This document shows positions 38,619 through 46,565 of a DNA stretch of 64,000 bases, one piece after another. The notes beneath the pieces were generated by a model. The model had not been told where the DNA came from. It worked only from the letters and a program-made list of their open reading frames with translations, and made no database searches. Source of the stretch: PALSA-660 sp963726435 (lineage in GTDB: Bacteria; Actinomycetota; Coriobacteriia; Anaerosomatales; PALSA-660); assembly GCA_963726435.1 (NCBI GenBank), contig CAVSCJ010000004.1:1-64000 (forward strand). The letters are read 5' to 3'. The position numbers and the translations under genes were made by a program. How positions within the stretch are numbered: the first letter of the stretch is position 1; each line of letters begins with the position of its first letter.

Positions 38619-39877
38619 AGTGCCGCCCCAGGCTCAAGACCCGGCTCTTCCGACGCCCGGCCTCGCTCTGTTACCTCGCCTTCGGCGTACTCCTCCACGG
38701 GCACCCTCAGTGGAAGCACTTTCGCTGCGAGCGTCACGAACAGCACGGCGAGCGAGAGGAGCCCGACGGCGATCATCGCCTCGACGAAGCTCGGCAGATA
38801 TGGCGCCTGTTGCTGCCCGAGTGTGCCTATCGCGAAGCCCATGGACATCAGCGAATAGCGCTTGAGGAAGACCGCGACGACGTACAGGGCCGCCGCCGTG
38901 ATCTGCACGGCGGGCAGATGTCGCGTCCGTCGCCTGGCCAGCAGAGCGAACGCGGTGATCCCGAGTATGAGCACCGGGAGGAACATCCAAGCGTATGGGC
39001 CGGCAAGGAACTCCGTGAACCGGAGCGTGTGCCCCGCCTTGGCCGACGTCGGCCAGTAGACGAAGGCGATCTCGGCGACCAAGAGGAACAGGTCGATGAT
39101 CATCACCATCGCCAAGAGCGTCGACAGACTCCGGAACATGCTCTTCTTGAACTCGAGCACACCGAACCGTTGCATCAGATAGGCGACGAGAAGCAGCAGC
39201 GCGACTCCTGAAGCGATGGCCGACGACAGGAAGATCGGCACCATGACGGCCGTGTTCCACAGCTCGCGGGACTTGTTGAGCGCCAGCACGAAGGCCGTCG
39301 TGGTGTGAAGGTAGATCGCGAACGGGAGGGCGACGAGCGTCATCCAGAACGCGAGCTTCTCTCCGCCCTTCCCGGTGATCATGATCCAAAGGTCCACGAA
39401 GGCGATCGTCATGTAGATCCCGGCCGCGCTCCCCGTGTAGACGAAGATCGCGGAGAGGTTCGGCGTGATCCCGAACCAGTAGATCCTCCAGACCCTCACC
39501 AGGTCCGTGAGGTCGCCCAGGACGGCGATCATCGTGAGCACGGCGGCCAAGAGCACGGCCAGTCGCGCCAGCGGACGGAACTGCTCGGCCCCGAAGAGAT
39601 GCACGCTCGCGTACACGACAAGACCGCCGGCGGCCAAGCCGACGTAGAACATGTAGTTGGCGAACCAAAGCCCCCAGGTGAAGTTGTCGCGCTGGGCCAT
39701 GACGGCCCCTCCCTGGGTCAGGACCATCGCCCACGCCAGGACACCGAGGAAGACGAGCATTGCGATCGCGGTCACGAAGGCCCAGTAGCGCGAGCCCGCG
39801 CTCTTCAGGGCCCCGATGTTCCAGTCGATGCCGATGAAGCGCTTGATGCCGGGCTGCGGGGTCGCGACGTCAGTCAT
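38615..39877 (-). CDS. NrfD/PsrC-family quinol-reactive membrane subunit
   Basis: 420 aa with about ten membrane helices (e.g. YWAFVTAIAMLVFLGVLAWA, IYMTIAFVDLWIMI, LSTLLAMVMIIDLFLLVAEI). NrfD proteins carry no redox cofactor but bind menaquinol and hand electrons to a partner iron-sulfur protein, here encoded immediately upstream. GLWFANYMFYVGLAAGG and LGDLTDLVRVWR are family-typical. The gene is 6 bases from the iron-sulfur gene and overlaps the 11-heme cytochrome gene. Position and order match Geobacter CbcU-type subunits. Confidence 0.9.
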   Translation of the reverse strand: MTDVATPQPGIKRFIGIDWNIGALKSAGSRYWAFVTAIAMLVFLGVLAWAMVLTQGGAVMAQRDNFTWGLWFANYMFYVGLAAGGLVVYASVHLFGAEQFRPLARLAVLLAAVLTMIAVLGDLTDLVRVWRIYWFGITPNLSAIFVYTGSAAGIYMTIAFVDLWIMITGKGGEKLAFWMTLVALPFAIYLHTTTAFVLALNKSRELWNTAVMVPIFLSSAIASGVALLLLVAYLMQRFGVLEFKKSMFRSLSTLLAMVMIIDLFLLVAEIAFVYWPTSAKAGHTLRFTEFLAGPYAWMFLPVLILGITAFALLARRRTRHLPAVQITAAALYVVAVFLKRYSLMSMGFAIGTLGQQQAPYLPSFVEAMIAVGLLSLAVLFVTLAAKVLPLRVPVEEYAEGEVTERGRASEEPGLEPGAAL

Positions 39878-39883
39878 CTGCCA

Positions 39884-40819
39884 TCACCCCACATACCAGA
39901 TCATCGGTTCGGTCGATTCCTCTTCCTTCAGACGCCACACTCGACGGGTCTTAACGAGGATCGCGACATCGCTGTTGGGATCGTTGAGGTCACCGAACTT
40001 CCTCGCTCCGACGGGACAGGCCTCGACACACGCGGTTGTCTGCCCGTGCCTCGTCCTCTGCACACAGAACGTGCACTTCTCGGCGGTCCACGCCTTCTCG
40101 GCGAGCGGGACCTTCGGGTTGACCTCGTCCGCCGGGACTTCCGGGTGCACCCAGTTGAAGTGGCGGGCGCCGTACGGGCAGGTGATCATGCAGTTGCGGC
40201 ACCCGATGCATTTGTTGTAGTCGATCAGGACCGTGCCGTCGGGCTCCTTCCAAGTGGCGATGACCGGGCATCCGTAGACACAGGGCGGATGCGCGCAGTG
40301 CATGCACTGGATCGGGAAGTACCACTTGTCGGGTCTGCCGGCCTCCTCGTAGTCCAGGACCCCGGTCTCGAGATCGATCTTGCCGGGCTCCATCTGGAGC
40401 ACCTGGATGAAGGTGAAGCCCGAGGTGCGTCCGATGTTGTTCTCCTTGACGCACGCATACACGCACTTGCGGCAGCCGACGCAGGCCCTGACGTCGATGA
40501 CCATCGCCCACTTCTCGGGGCCCGCGGGATCCGCGTAGTACACCGGCTTCCCCGGGTAGTTGACCGGCTGATCGGCGGCCAGTACCGCGGCCAGCGGTTC
40601 CTCGCTCGCGCCCGGGCCCACCATCACGGGGGCGGCAGTCGCCGTGGCGTCCGCCGCCGCGGCCGGACCGGCCGTCAACACCGCAGGGATCACTCCTGCC
40701 GCCACAACGCCGGCAGCCAAGCCGACACCCTGAAGGAAGCTCCGCCGCGAGAAGGTCGTCCCCTCGGGCGCGGTCGCGTTCTCCGGACGTACGTCGTCGT
40801 GCAGCTTGTCCTCGCTCAT
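39884..40819 (-). CDS. Tat-exported 4x[4Fe-4S] ferredoxin subunit
   Basis: 311 aa. A twin-arginine signal (FSRRSFLQGVGLAAGVVAAG) is followed by four cysteine clusters: CVGCRKCVYAC, CMHCAHPPCVYGCP, CIGCRNCMITCP and CTFC...CVEACP, as in DmsB/NrfC/PsrB/CbcT. It would sit on the outer face of the membrane and connect the NrfD subunit with the cytochromes. The ATG overlaps the stop of the tetraheme cytochrome gene (ATGA). No molybdopterin catalytic subunit is encoded nearby, which argues for a pure electron-transfer complex. Confidence 0.92.
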   Translation of the reverse strand: MSEDKLHDDVRPENATAPEGTTFSRRSFLQGVGLAAGVVAAGVIPAVLTAGPAAAADATATAAPVMVGPGASEEPLAAVLAADQPVNYPGKPVYYADPAGPEKWAMVIDVRACVGCRKCVYACVKENNIGRTSGFTFIQVLQMEPGKIDLETGVLDYEEAGRPDKWYFPIQCMHCAHPPCVYGCPVIATWKEPDGTVLIDYNKCIGCRNCMITCPYGARHFNWVHPEVPADEVNPKVPLAEKAWTAEKCTFCVQRTRHGQTTACVEACPVGARKFGDLNDPNSDVAILVKTRRVWRLKEEESTEPMIWYVG

Positions 40820-41535
40820 CGCTTCAACCTCTCGACAACGGCCGGGGCGGCGAGTCCGGCCAGGATCGCGAACACGACGAACAGACCGATGCCTTCGACG
40901 ACCAGGAACCATGTCGGGTTGGTCGTCGGAGGCGGCAGTGGCGGCGACATGAGCGGCTTGAACGGGACACGTTGAGGATCGATCGGCTGGATCTGGAACC
41001 CCGTTCCCAAGAACGGCGGGAGCGGGGTCACGTAGATGTAGCCGGGGGTGTGCGGGTCGTGACAGGTCGCCACCACGCAGCTGGCGAAGTGCTTGCCGTG
41101 GGTCCCCTGCCGGAAGTCGTTGTACTTCTCGAAGTGGCACTTCTCGCACAGGAGCGCGATGTCCCCCGTCTTCACGTCGATGAGCGTGCCGTCGACCGCG
41201 TGCAGCATGCCGGGGTTGTGCTCGGCGTCGTCGTGGCACACCAGGCACGCCTCGGCACCCTTCCCGAGCAGGTCGTGGCTCTCGAGGACGATCCCGTGGC
41301 CCTTGAAGTCGATCGGGATCGGGTGGGAGGGCTTGCCCGTGACCGGGTCGACCGTCACCGGGTGACACTTCGTGCAGGGATAGAAGAGCAGCTCTCCGGA
41401 GGACGCCTGCCCCGCCTTCGCGAGGCGTGGCGCAAGGAGCGACATCGCGACCAGGACGAGCGAAAGCACACAGAGGAGTCGGGTCGGCACGCCCTTCAGC
41501 GCGCGCGCAGCCGACCGGGTTCGAGATGTAGCCAT
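40816..41535 (-). CDS. Tetraheme cytochrome c with C-terminal anchor (CbcS-like)
   Basis: 239 aa, first gene of the six-gene operon. Signal peptide (LLCVLSLVLVAMSLLAPRLAKA), heme sites CTKCH, CLVCH, CEKCH and CVVATCH (CX4CH), a proline-rich stretch and a C-terminal membrane helix (FLVVEGIGLFVVFAILAGLA). ATG 41535 has AGGAG six bases upstream. The order tetraheme cytochrome, Tat iron-sulfur protein, NrfD is that of the Geobacter CbcSTU (Cbc4) inner-membrane complex; the similarity in order is seen, homology to those proteins is inferred. Confidence 0.85.
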   Translation of the reverse strand: MATSRTRSAARALKGVPTRLLCVLSLVLVAMSLLAPRLAKAGQASSGELLFYPCTKCHPVTVDPVTGKPSHPIPIDFKGHGIVLESHDLLGKGAEACLVCHDDAEHNPGMLHAVDGTLIDVKTGDIALLCEKCHFEKYNDFRQGTHGKHFASCVVATCHDPHTPGYIYVTPLPPFLGTGFQIQPIDPQRVPFKPLMSPPLPPPTTNPTWFLVVEGIGLFVVFAILAGLAAPAVVERLKR

Positions 41536-41826
41536 CTGCACTCCTGCCGCACTCGGTCACGCCCTCCACGACCCGGACGCCTCAGCCCTGTCCTCGCCCC
41601 GTTGGCAGGTTCGCAGGAGCCTGTTGCCAAGTATCTCCACCCCGACGCACCCGGGGATTAGCGGGCGATTGACGAAGCGTTAGGGTTCCATGAGGACAAT
41701 ACCCAAGACTTGTGCCCCGCCAGCGCAGCGCGCGGTTGGCAACGGAGCCGGGTAAGAACACACTTGTGATGCCGACCTGGAGAGGACGGCCCGTAGTCCG
41801 TTCGATCCCGAAGAAGGAGTCTGACC

Positions 41827-42372
41827 ATGGGACTGTGGATCGCACTGATCGTCGTCGTGGTACTGGCCGCCGCCGTGATCGGCATCTACAACAGCCTGAT
41901 CACCCGCCGCAACCGCGTCGAAGAGGCCGCCAGCGACATCGATGTCCAGCTCAAGCGCCGCTACGACCTGATCCCGAACCTCGTCAACACGGTGAAGGGC
42001 TACGCCACGCACGAGCGCGAGCTGTTCGAGAGGGTCGCAGCCGAGCGGGCGGGTCTGATGACCGGGCCGACGGGCGATCGCATCAAGGCGAGCAACCAAC
42101 TGACCGAGACTCTGAAGTCGCTGTTCGCCGTGGCCGAGGCATACCCGGAGCTCAAGGCGAACCAGAACTTCCTGCAGCTGCAGGCCGAGCTGACCGACAC
42201 GCAGGACAAGATCATGGCCTCACAGCGCTTCTACAACGGCAACGTCCGCGACTTCAACACCGCGATCCAGGTCTTCCCGACCAACCTGTTCGCCGCCATG
42301 CTCGGCTTCAAGGCGTTCGAGTTCATCGAGGCGACCGAGACCGAGACCGTCAACCCCGAGGTCAAGTTCTGA
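41827..42372 (+). CDS. lemA: LemA family protein
   Basis: 181 aa. One N-terminal membrane segment (IALIVVVVLAAAVIGIYNSL) then a long helical region with the family signature RNRVEEAASDIDVQLKRRYD, LIPNLVNTVKGYATHE and PELKANQNFLQLQ. The function of LemA proteins is not settled. Pairing with an HtpX-type protease two bases downstream is a common arrangement and suggests membrane-protein quality control. ATG 41827 is preceded by AAGAAGGAG. The 291 bases upstream, shared with the divergent cytochrome operon, hold no recognised gene. Confidence 0.95.
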   Translation: MGLWIALIVVVVLAAAVIGIYNSLITRRNRVEEAASDIDVQLKRRYDLIPNLVNTVKGYATHERELFERVAAERAGLMTGPTGDRIKASNQLTETLKSLFAVAEAYPELKANQNFLQLQAELTDTQDKIMASQRFYNGNVRDFNTAIQVFPTNLFAAMLGFKAFEFIEATETETVNPEVKF

Positions 42373-42373
42373 C

Positions 42374-43294
42374 GTGGCAGCGACCATCTACACCAACATC
42401 ACGGCGAACAAGTGGCGCAGCGTCGTCACGATGACCGTGTTCGTTGCGATCGTGATCGCACTGGGCTACGTGTTCGGCATCCTGCTGAAGCTGTGGTGGC
42501 TGCTGCCGCTCGCCATCGTGGTGGCGATCGCACAGACGTTCTCGGCCTACTGGTGGAGTGACAAGGTGGCCCTGGCTGTCTCGGGCGCGCACGAAGTGGA
42601 CAAGACCCAAGCACCGGAGCTCTACCGCGTCGTCGAGAACATCTCGATAACCGCCGGCCTGCCGATGCCGCGAGTCTACGTGATCGACGACCCGTCGCCC
42701 AACGCGTTCGCGACCGGCCGTGACCCGGAGCACGCGGCGGTCGCGGTGACGAGCGGGCTGCTGGCGAAGCTCGATCGGCCCGAACTCGAGGGTGTGCTCG
42801 CGCACGAGTTCTCGCACGTCGGCAACTACGACATCCGGCTCTCGAGCATCATCGTGGTCCTCGTGGGGTTTGTCGTGCTGATGTCGGACTTCTTCCTGCG
42901 CTACACGTTCTGGGGCGGCGGCGGCCGGCGCAACAGCAACAGCGGGGACGGGCAGGTCGGAGCGATCCTCATGCTGATAGGCATAGTGCTCGCCCTGCTG
43001 TCGCCGCTCGTCGCGATGCTCATGCAACTTGCGATCTCACGGAAGCGCGAGCTGCTCGCCGACGCCGACGGAGCGCTGCTGACCCGCAATCCCAACGGCT
43101 TGGCGGACGCTCTGCAGAAGATCACTTCGGACCCGCTGTCCATGCGCGCCTCGAACAAAGCGACCGCCCACCTGTTCATAGCGAGTCCTCTGCACGACAC
43201 GAGCGGCAAGGCCAAAGGCTTCATGGCGGGGCTGTTCGACACCCATCCGGATCCGGCTCTGCGCATCTCTCGGCTGCGTGAGATGGCCTTGTAG
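42374..43294 (+). CDS. htpX: M48 family membrane metalloprotease HtpX
   Basis: 306 aa. Two N-terminal membrane helices (VVTMTVFVAIVIALGYVF, LWWLLPLAIVVAIAQTF), zinc motif HEFSH starting at His144, and further helices flanking a glycine-rich loop (FWGGGGRRNSNSG). RKRELLADADGALL supplies the third zinc ligand, and FDTHPDPALRISRL is the usual C-terminal signature. It degrades damaged membrane proteins. GTG start directly after the lemA stop; followed by a strong hairpin terminator. Confidence 0.95.
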   Translation: MAATIYTNITANKWRSVVTMTVFVAIVIALGYVFGILLKLWWLLPLAIVVAIAQTFSAYWWSDKVALAVSGAHEVDKTQAPELYRVVENISITAGLPMPRVYVIDDPSPNAFATGRDPEHAAVAVTSGLLAKLDRPELEGVLAHEFSHVGNYDIRLSSIIVVLVGFVVLMSDFFLRYTFWGGGGRRNSNSGDGQVGAILMLIGIVLALLSPLVAMLMQLAISRKRELLADADGALLTRNPNGLADALQKITSDPLSMRASNKATAHLFIASPLHDTSGKAKGFMAGLFDTHPDPALRISRLREMAL

Positions 43295-43326
43295 GGCCGG
43301 CCGCAACGCTCGCGCTTCCTGGCACG

Positions 43327-43364
43327 CACGAAGGCCCGCTCCGGTGTCGAGGCGGGCCTTCGTG
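43327..43364. terminator. Terminator hairpin between htpX and tRNA-Ser(GGA)
   Basis: CACGAAGGCCCGC and GCGGGCCTTCGTG form a perfect 13-bp stem with a 12-base loop. It serves htpX on the plus strand and, 14 bases past the tRNA 3' end, probably the tRNA on the minus strand. Confidence 0.8.
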
Positions 43365-43377
43365 TGCGTGTGTCTGG

Positions 43378-43467
43378 CGGAGAGTCAGGGATTCGAACCC
43401 TGGATACGGTTCAACACCGCATACACGATTTCCAGTCGTGCTCCTTAAGCCACTCGGACAACTCTCC
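43378..43467 (-). tRNA. tRNA-Ser (anticodon GGA)
   Basis: 90 bases. Acceptor GGAGAGT/ACTCTCC, anticodon arm CACGA-CTGGAAA-TCGTG giving GGA, a long variable arm (TGCGGTGTTGAACCGTA) and T-loop GTTCGAATC. The CCA end is not encoded. Reads UCC and UCU codons. Confidence 0.95.
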
Positions 43468-43516
43468 CCTTGGTCCCACTCCCGCAAGCGTGGAAGGCGC
43501 TCTCGGGCAAGTCGGG

Positions 43517-43546
43517 AGTATATCCCGCTGCGGGAGCCGGGGGCAA
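43517..43546 (-). promoter_or_regulatory. Promoter of tRNA-Ser(GGA)
   Basis: TTGCCC, an 18-base spacer and TATACT on the minus strand, 49 bases before the tRNA 5' end. Nearly the same hexamers as at tRNA-Ser(CGA). It overlaps the region just downstream of the tadA stop. Confidence 0.6.
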
Positions 43547-43560
43547 CGCGTCGGCCGCGC

Positions 43561-44067
43561 TCAGCCCTCGAGCGGCTCGCCAGCCCTCCCGCGTGCGCGC
43601 ACGCCCGCGAAGAACTCCTTGAGGAGCTCAGCGGACTCGTCGGCCAACACCCCAGCCGTGACCTCGTAGCGATGGTTGAGGCGCTCGTCCGAGGCGATGT
43701 CGTACAGCGTGCCGAGCGCGCCCGCTTTCGGGTCGACAGCCCCATACACGCAGCGATCGACGCGCGCGGCATGAAGAGCGCCGGCACACATGGGACATGG
43801 CTCGAGCGTCACGTACACCGCGCAGCCTTCGAGGCGCCAACGCCCCAGCACGGAAGCTGCCCGCCGCACCGCGATGATCTCGGCGTGCGCCGTCGGATCG
43901 GCGTCGATCTCGCGCCGGTTCGAGCCCCGCGCGACCACCTCGCCGTCGCACACGACGACCGCTCCGATCGGCACATCGCCGAGCGCCGCGGCGTCGCGGG
44001 CCTCCTCGAGCGCGAGCCGCATGAAACGCTCGTCGGCGACCGGATCGATTCCCTTGGGCTCAGGCAT
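43561..44067 (-). CDS. tadA: tRNA-specific adenosine deaminase TadA
   Basis: 168 aa. A cytidine-deaminase-fold enzyme converting A34 to inosine in tRNA-Arg(ACG). Catalytic motifs: TAHAEIIAVR (zinc His and the glutamate proton shuttle) and LEPCPMCAGAL (two zinc cysteines), with the TadA-type FMRLALEEARDAAALGDVPIG beginning. ATG 44067 gives the standard family length. Its substrate tRNA-Arg(ACG) is encoded 11 kb away at 55305-55380. It is 8 bases downstream of an unknown gene on the same strand. Confidence 0.93.
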   Translation of the reverse strand: MPEPKGIDPVADERFMRLALEEARDAAALGDVPIGAVVVCDGEVVARGSNRREIDADPTAHAEIIAVRRAASVLGRWRLEGCAVYVTLEPCPMCAGALHAARVDRCVYGAVDPKAGALGTLYDIASDERLNHRYEVTAGVLADESAELLKEFFAGVRARGRAGEPLEG

Positions 44068-44075
44068 AGCCGTCC

Positions 44076-44420
44076 TCAGCTCGCGGCAGAGGTCGTGAGG
44101 CGCTCTTCGAGCTGCTTCACGCGATAGCGCAGGGTCGACTTCACGGCCCAGCGGCTGAGACCGCGTAGGTCGTGCTCGCCGGTGTACACGCCCGGTGTCT
44201 TGGGGACATCGGCGATCCACGCCTGGAGGTGGACGACGCCGTTGTCAGGCTCCGCTGTCACGAACTGGGGGACGATCGCGGGTCCCGCGCCCTGCGTCCA
44301 GACCCACGTGCCGGTGACCTGCCTGTAGTTGAACCCCTGCTCGAGCAGGTAGTCGCTGATGATCTTCAACGCCGCGTCGTCCGGCAGCGAGACGGGCAGG
44401 TCATTCGCATAGCGAGACAT
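44076..44420 (-). CDS. Conserved-looking hypothetical protein, 114 aa
   Basis: Soluble small protein with a helix near the start (DDAALKIISDYLLEQ), a central beta-rich part with aromatic residues (YRQVTGTWVWTQG, VVHLQAWIADVP), and a basic helical C-terminus (LSRWAVKSTLRYRVKQLEERL). I do not recognise a family. It lies 8 bases upstream of tadA and is probably co-transcribed with it. Confidence 0.65.
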   Translation of the reverse strand: MSRYANDLPVSLPDDAALKIISDYLLEQGFNYRQVTGTWVWTQGAGPAIVPQFVTAEPDNGVVHLQAWIADVPKTPGVYTGEHDLRGLSRWAVKSTLRYRVKQLEERLTTSAAS

Positions 44421-44501
44421 CGTTCCCCTTCCGGCGATGCACGCCCTTCACCCGATAGAGTGCCACAGCAGGGGGTGCCACGGTGCACTGAACAGGCCAG
44501 A

Positions 44502-44510
44502 TGCTAGACT
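44502..44510 (+). promoter_or_regulatory. Extended -10 element before tRNA-Ser(UGA)
   Basis: TGCTAGACT contains the TGN extension and a TAGACT hexamer, ending 24 bases before the tRNA. No good -35 is seen. Confidence 0.5.
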
Positions 44511-44534
44511 TCCCTCGCGCGGCCGCAGCCTCCT

Positions 44535-44622
44535 GGAGGGGTGGCAGAGTGGTTGAATGCACCGGTCTTGAAAACCGGCAAGCCGCAAGGCTTCGAGGGT
44601 TCGAATCCCTCCCCCTCCGCCA
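44535..44622 (+). tRNA. tRNA-Ser (anticodon UGA)
   Basis: 88 bases including an encoded CCA. Acceptor GGAGGGG/CCCCTCC, anticodon arm CCGGT-CTTGAAA-ACCGG giving TGA, and a long variable arm (AAGCCGCAAGGCTT). Reads UCA and, by wobble, other UCN codons. Confidence 0.95.
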
Positions 44623-44674
44623 CGGCATCGACGCCTGATCGCGCCCTCTCGGCGAGCCGGCGATCTCGGGCCGC

Positions 44675-46339
44675 CTACCTGGCGGACACCCTGCGAGACG
44701 CTGATATGGACGCCAGGAAGCTGCCGGTCCCGAGGAAGCGCACCCGGAAGTAGTAGGTGCCGTGGCGGGTGAGCCGGTAGCGATACGAGGACGCGCCGGA
44801 GCCGCTCACCGCTCGATTCGCCAGAAGAACGTACGTGCTCGAGCCCGGCCTGCGGACCTCGTATCGAACGCTCGTGCCGGCCGGGACCCCTCCCGAGAGC
44901 TTGCCCGACAGGCCCACGTACCTCCCCTTGACGATCGAACTCGCGCTTGCGGCCAGCGACAGCTTCGTCGCGCGCGGCGGGCTGATCGCGAAGGTGGCCG
45001 AGTGGGTCGCCTCATCGTTGCCTGCGTTGTCCGCCGACCAGTAGGTCAAGAGGTGTGATCCCGCGGCGGTGATCGATATGGGAGTGCCGGTGTACGTCTT
45101 CCGCACGACGCCGTCGACGGTGTAGTGAGTCACGGCGATCCCCGAACCCCCCGTGTTGTCGCTCGCTGTGAGCCGAATGAGCGCGACGCCGACGTATGCC
45201 GAGACGGCGTTGGACACCGTGGTGGGCGGGATCGTGTCGTTGACCATCAGCGAGACGGTGTGCGCGGGCTCGACGTTGCCGGCCGCGTCGACCGACCAGA
45301 ACGTCAGCATGTGCAGGCCGTACGCCGGCACCGTCACCACGTTCCCTGTCTGCGTCGCCCCTCCGTCGACCCGGTAGTGCGTGGCGGCCACTCCCGAGCC
45401 GCCGAGGTCATCCGTCGCCGACAGATGGATCACCGCGACGTTGTCGTAGGAAGGCGCGGCATCGGACGTCGTGACCGGCGGGATCGTGTCGCTACCCGGC
45501 CGGGTCACGACGAACGCCGAGCCCGCAGCGACAAGATCCGAGGGTTGTGCGAGCGTGGCGCCGCTTGGACCGGAGATCAGCGTTATCGCATCGTACTGCC
45601 ACGTCGCGTCGCTGATCGATCCTTCCGCTCCATTCACGGTCACAGTGCATGAGGTGAACGAGGAAGGCCCGATGTTCGCGAACGGCAGGACGGCGGTGCC
45701 CGAGGACGGGGCCTCGACGACCCACTCGGCAGACCGCCGCTGGGCGCCGCCGACGACCGTCTGCAGCGTCGTGAACGTCTGCGCCGCGGTCACATCCGTG
45801 AGCGTGAGACGGAACTGGCTTCCGGTGATCCACTGGACCTCCGCGGTCATGACATCGCCCGGATTGATGGACAGCGACGGGATCTCGAAGGATGCGCCGG
45901 GATACATCTCCCACCAGGCGTAGTAGGAGGGAGCACCGGAGGCCCAGTCTTGGCCCGTGCCGATCTGTTCGACGGTCGGACTCGAGTATCCGTCGATCCC
46001 GACCCAGTTGGCGGAGTACGCGTTGCCCGTACCGCCGGTGACCGTGGGCACCACCCATGTCGCCCGAACGTCGCTGACCGATCCACTCGCACCCGTGGGG
46101 AAGGACGTCTGCACGGTGTACCCCGACCAGTTGGTGCTCGTGCTCGGCGTCGGCAGCGCCGCAACCCCGACACCACCCGGGTTCGACGATGGCCGCGTAC
46201 CTATGTACGGACGGGCGCCGATGCGGTGCGCCACGGGCTGTGGCAGCATCGCCGATCGCATGCCGCCTGCTGCGGGAAGCTGCAGCAGGACTGCGATGGA
46301 CAGTGCGACGAGTGACACGAGCGCGACTGTGCGCTTCAC
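44675..46339 (-). CDS. Secreted peptidase G1 (glutamic)-like protein with Ig-type repeats
   Basis: 554 aa. Signal peptide (ALVSLVALSIAVLLQLPAAGG). Residues ~65-265 resemble eqolisin-family glutamic peptidases: TNWSGYTV, RATWVVPTV, NWVGIDGYSSPTVEQIGTG (candidate catalytic Gln) and RRSAEWVVEAPS (candidate catalytic Glu). Two ~85-residue repeats follow, each beginning TIPPvTtS and containing SATDDLGGSGVAATHY or TASDNTGGSGIAVTHY, like OmpL47-type beta repeats. A final Ig-like domain includes YRYRLTRHGTYYFRVRF. It starts at GTG 46339. Probably an acid-type exoprotease or a binding derivative; activity depends on the two candidate residues. Confidence 0.8.
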   Translation of the reverse strand: MKRTVALVSLVALSIAVLLQLPAAGGMRSAMLPQPVAHRIGARPYIGTRPSSNPGGVGVAALPTPSTSTNWSGYTVQTSFPTGASGSVSDVRATWVVPTVTGGTGNAYSANWVGIDGYSSPTVEQIGTGQDWASGAPSYYAWWEMYPGASFEIPSLSINPGDVMTAEVQWITGSQFRLTLTDVTAAQTFTTLQTVVGGAQRRSAEWVVEAPSSGTAVLPFANIGPSSFTSCTVTVNGAEGSISDATWQYDAITLISGPSGATLAQPSDLVAAGSAFVVTRPGSDTIPPVTTSDAAPSYDNVAVIHLSATDDLGGSGVAATHYRVDGGATQTGNVVTVPAYGLHMLTFWSVDAAGNVEPAHTVSLMVNDTIPPTTVSNAVSAYVGVALIRLTASDNTGGSGIAVTHYTVDGVVRKTYTGTPISITAAGSHLLTYWSADNAGNDEATHSATFAISPPRATKLSLAASASSIVKGRYVGLSGKLSGGVPAGTSVRYEVRRPGSSTYVLLANRAVSGSGASSYRYRLTRHGTYYFRVRFLGTGSFLASISASRRVSAR

Positions 46340-46565
46340 GGCGATGAACCCCCTCCGGGCAAGTAGTGACTCGACGAGGAGGTGTTTCTCCCGTGGCGCG
46401 ACTTTCAGACAGCCGAGATGTGCTTCCGCTGGAGGCTAGTGGCTCGCTCCGAGGAGAAGCCCTGCGTCGGGCGGCGTGGTCCAGTCGGGCTCGATGCCTC
46501 GGCTCCGCGAGTTGTGTCGGCGGTCCTGCCGGCCCGGGCGAACCCCGTTCCGGAACAAAGACCGG

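Noticed and set aside
36771..38858. 695-codon plus-strand frame opposite the cytochrome genes, and 39305-40975 opposite the NrfD/iron-sulfur genes
   Set aside because: The minus strand encodes dense CxxCH and ferredoxin motifs; the plus-strand frames are artefacts of GC-rich third positions.
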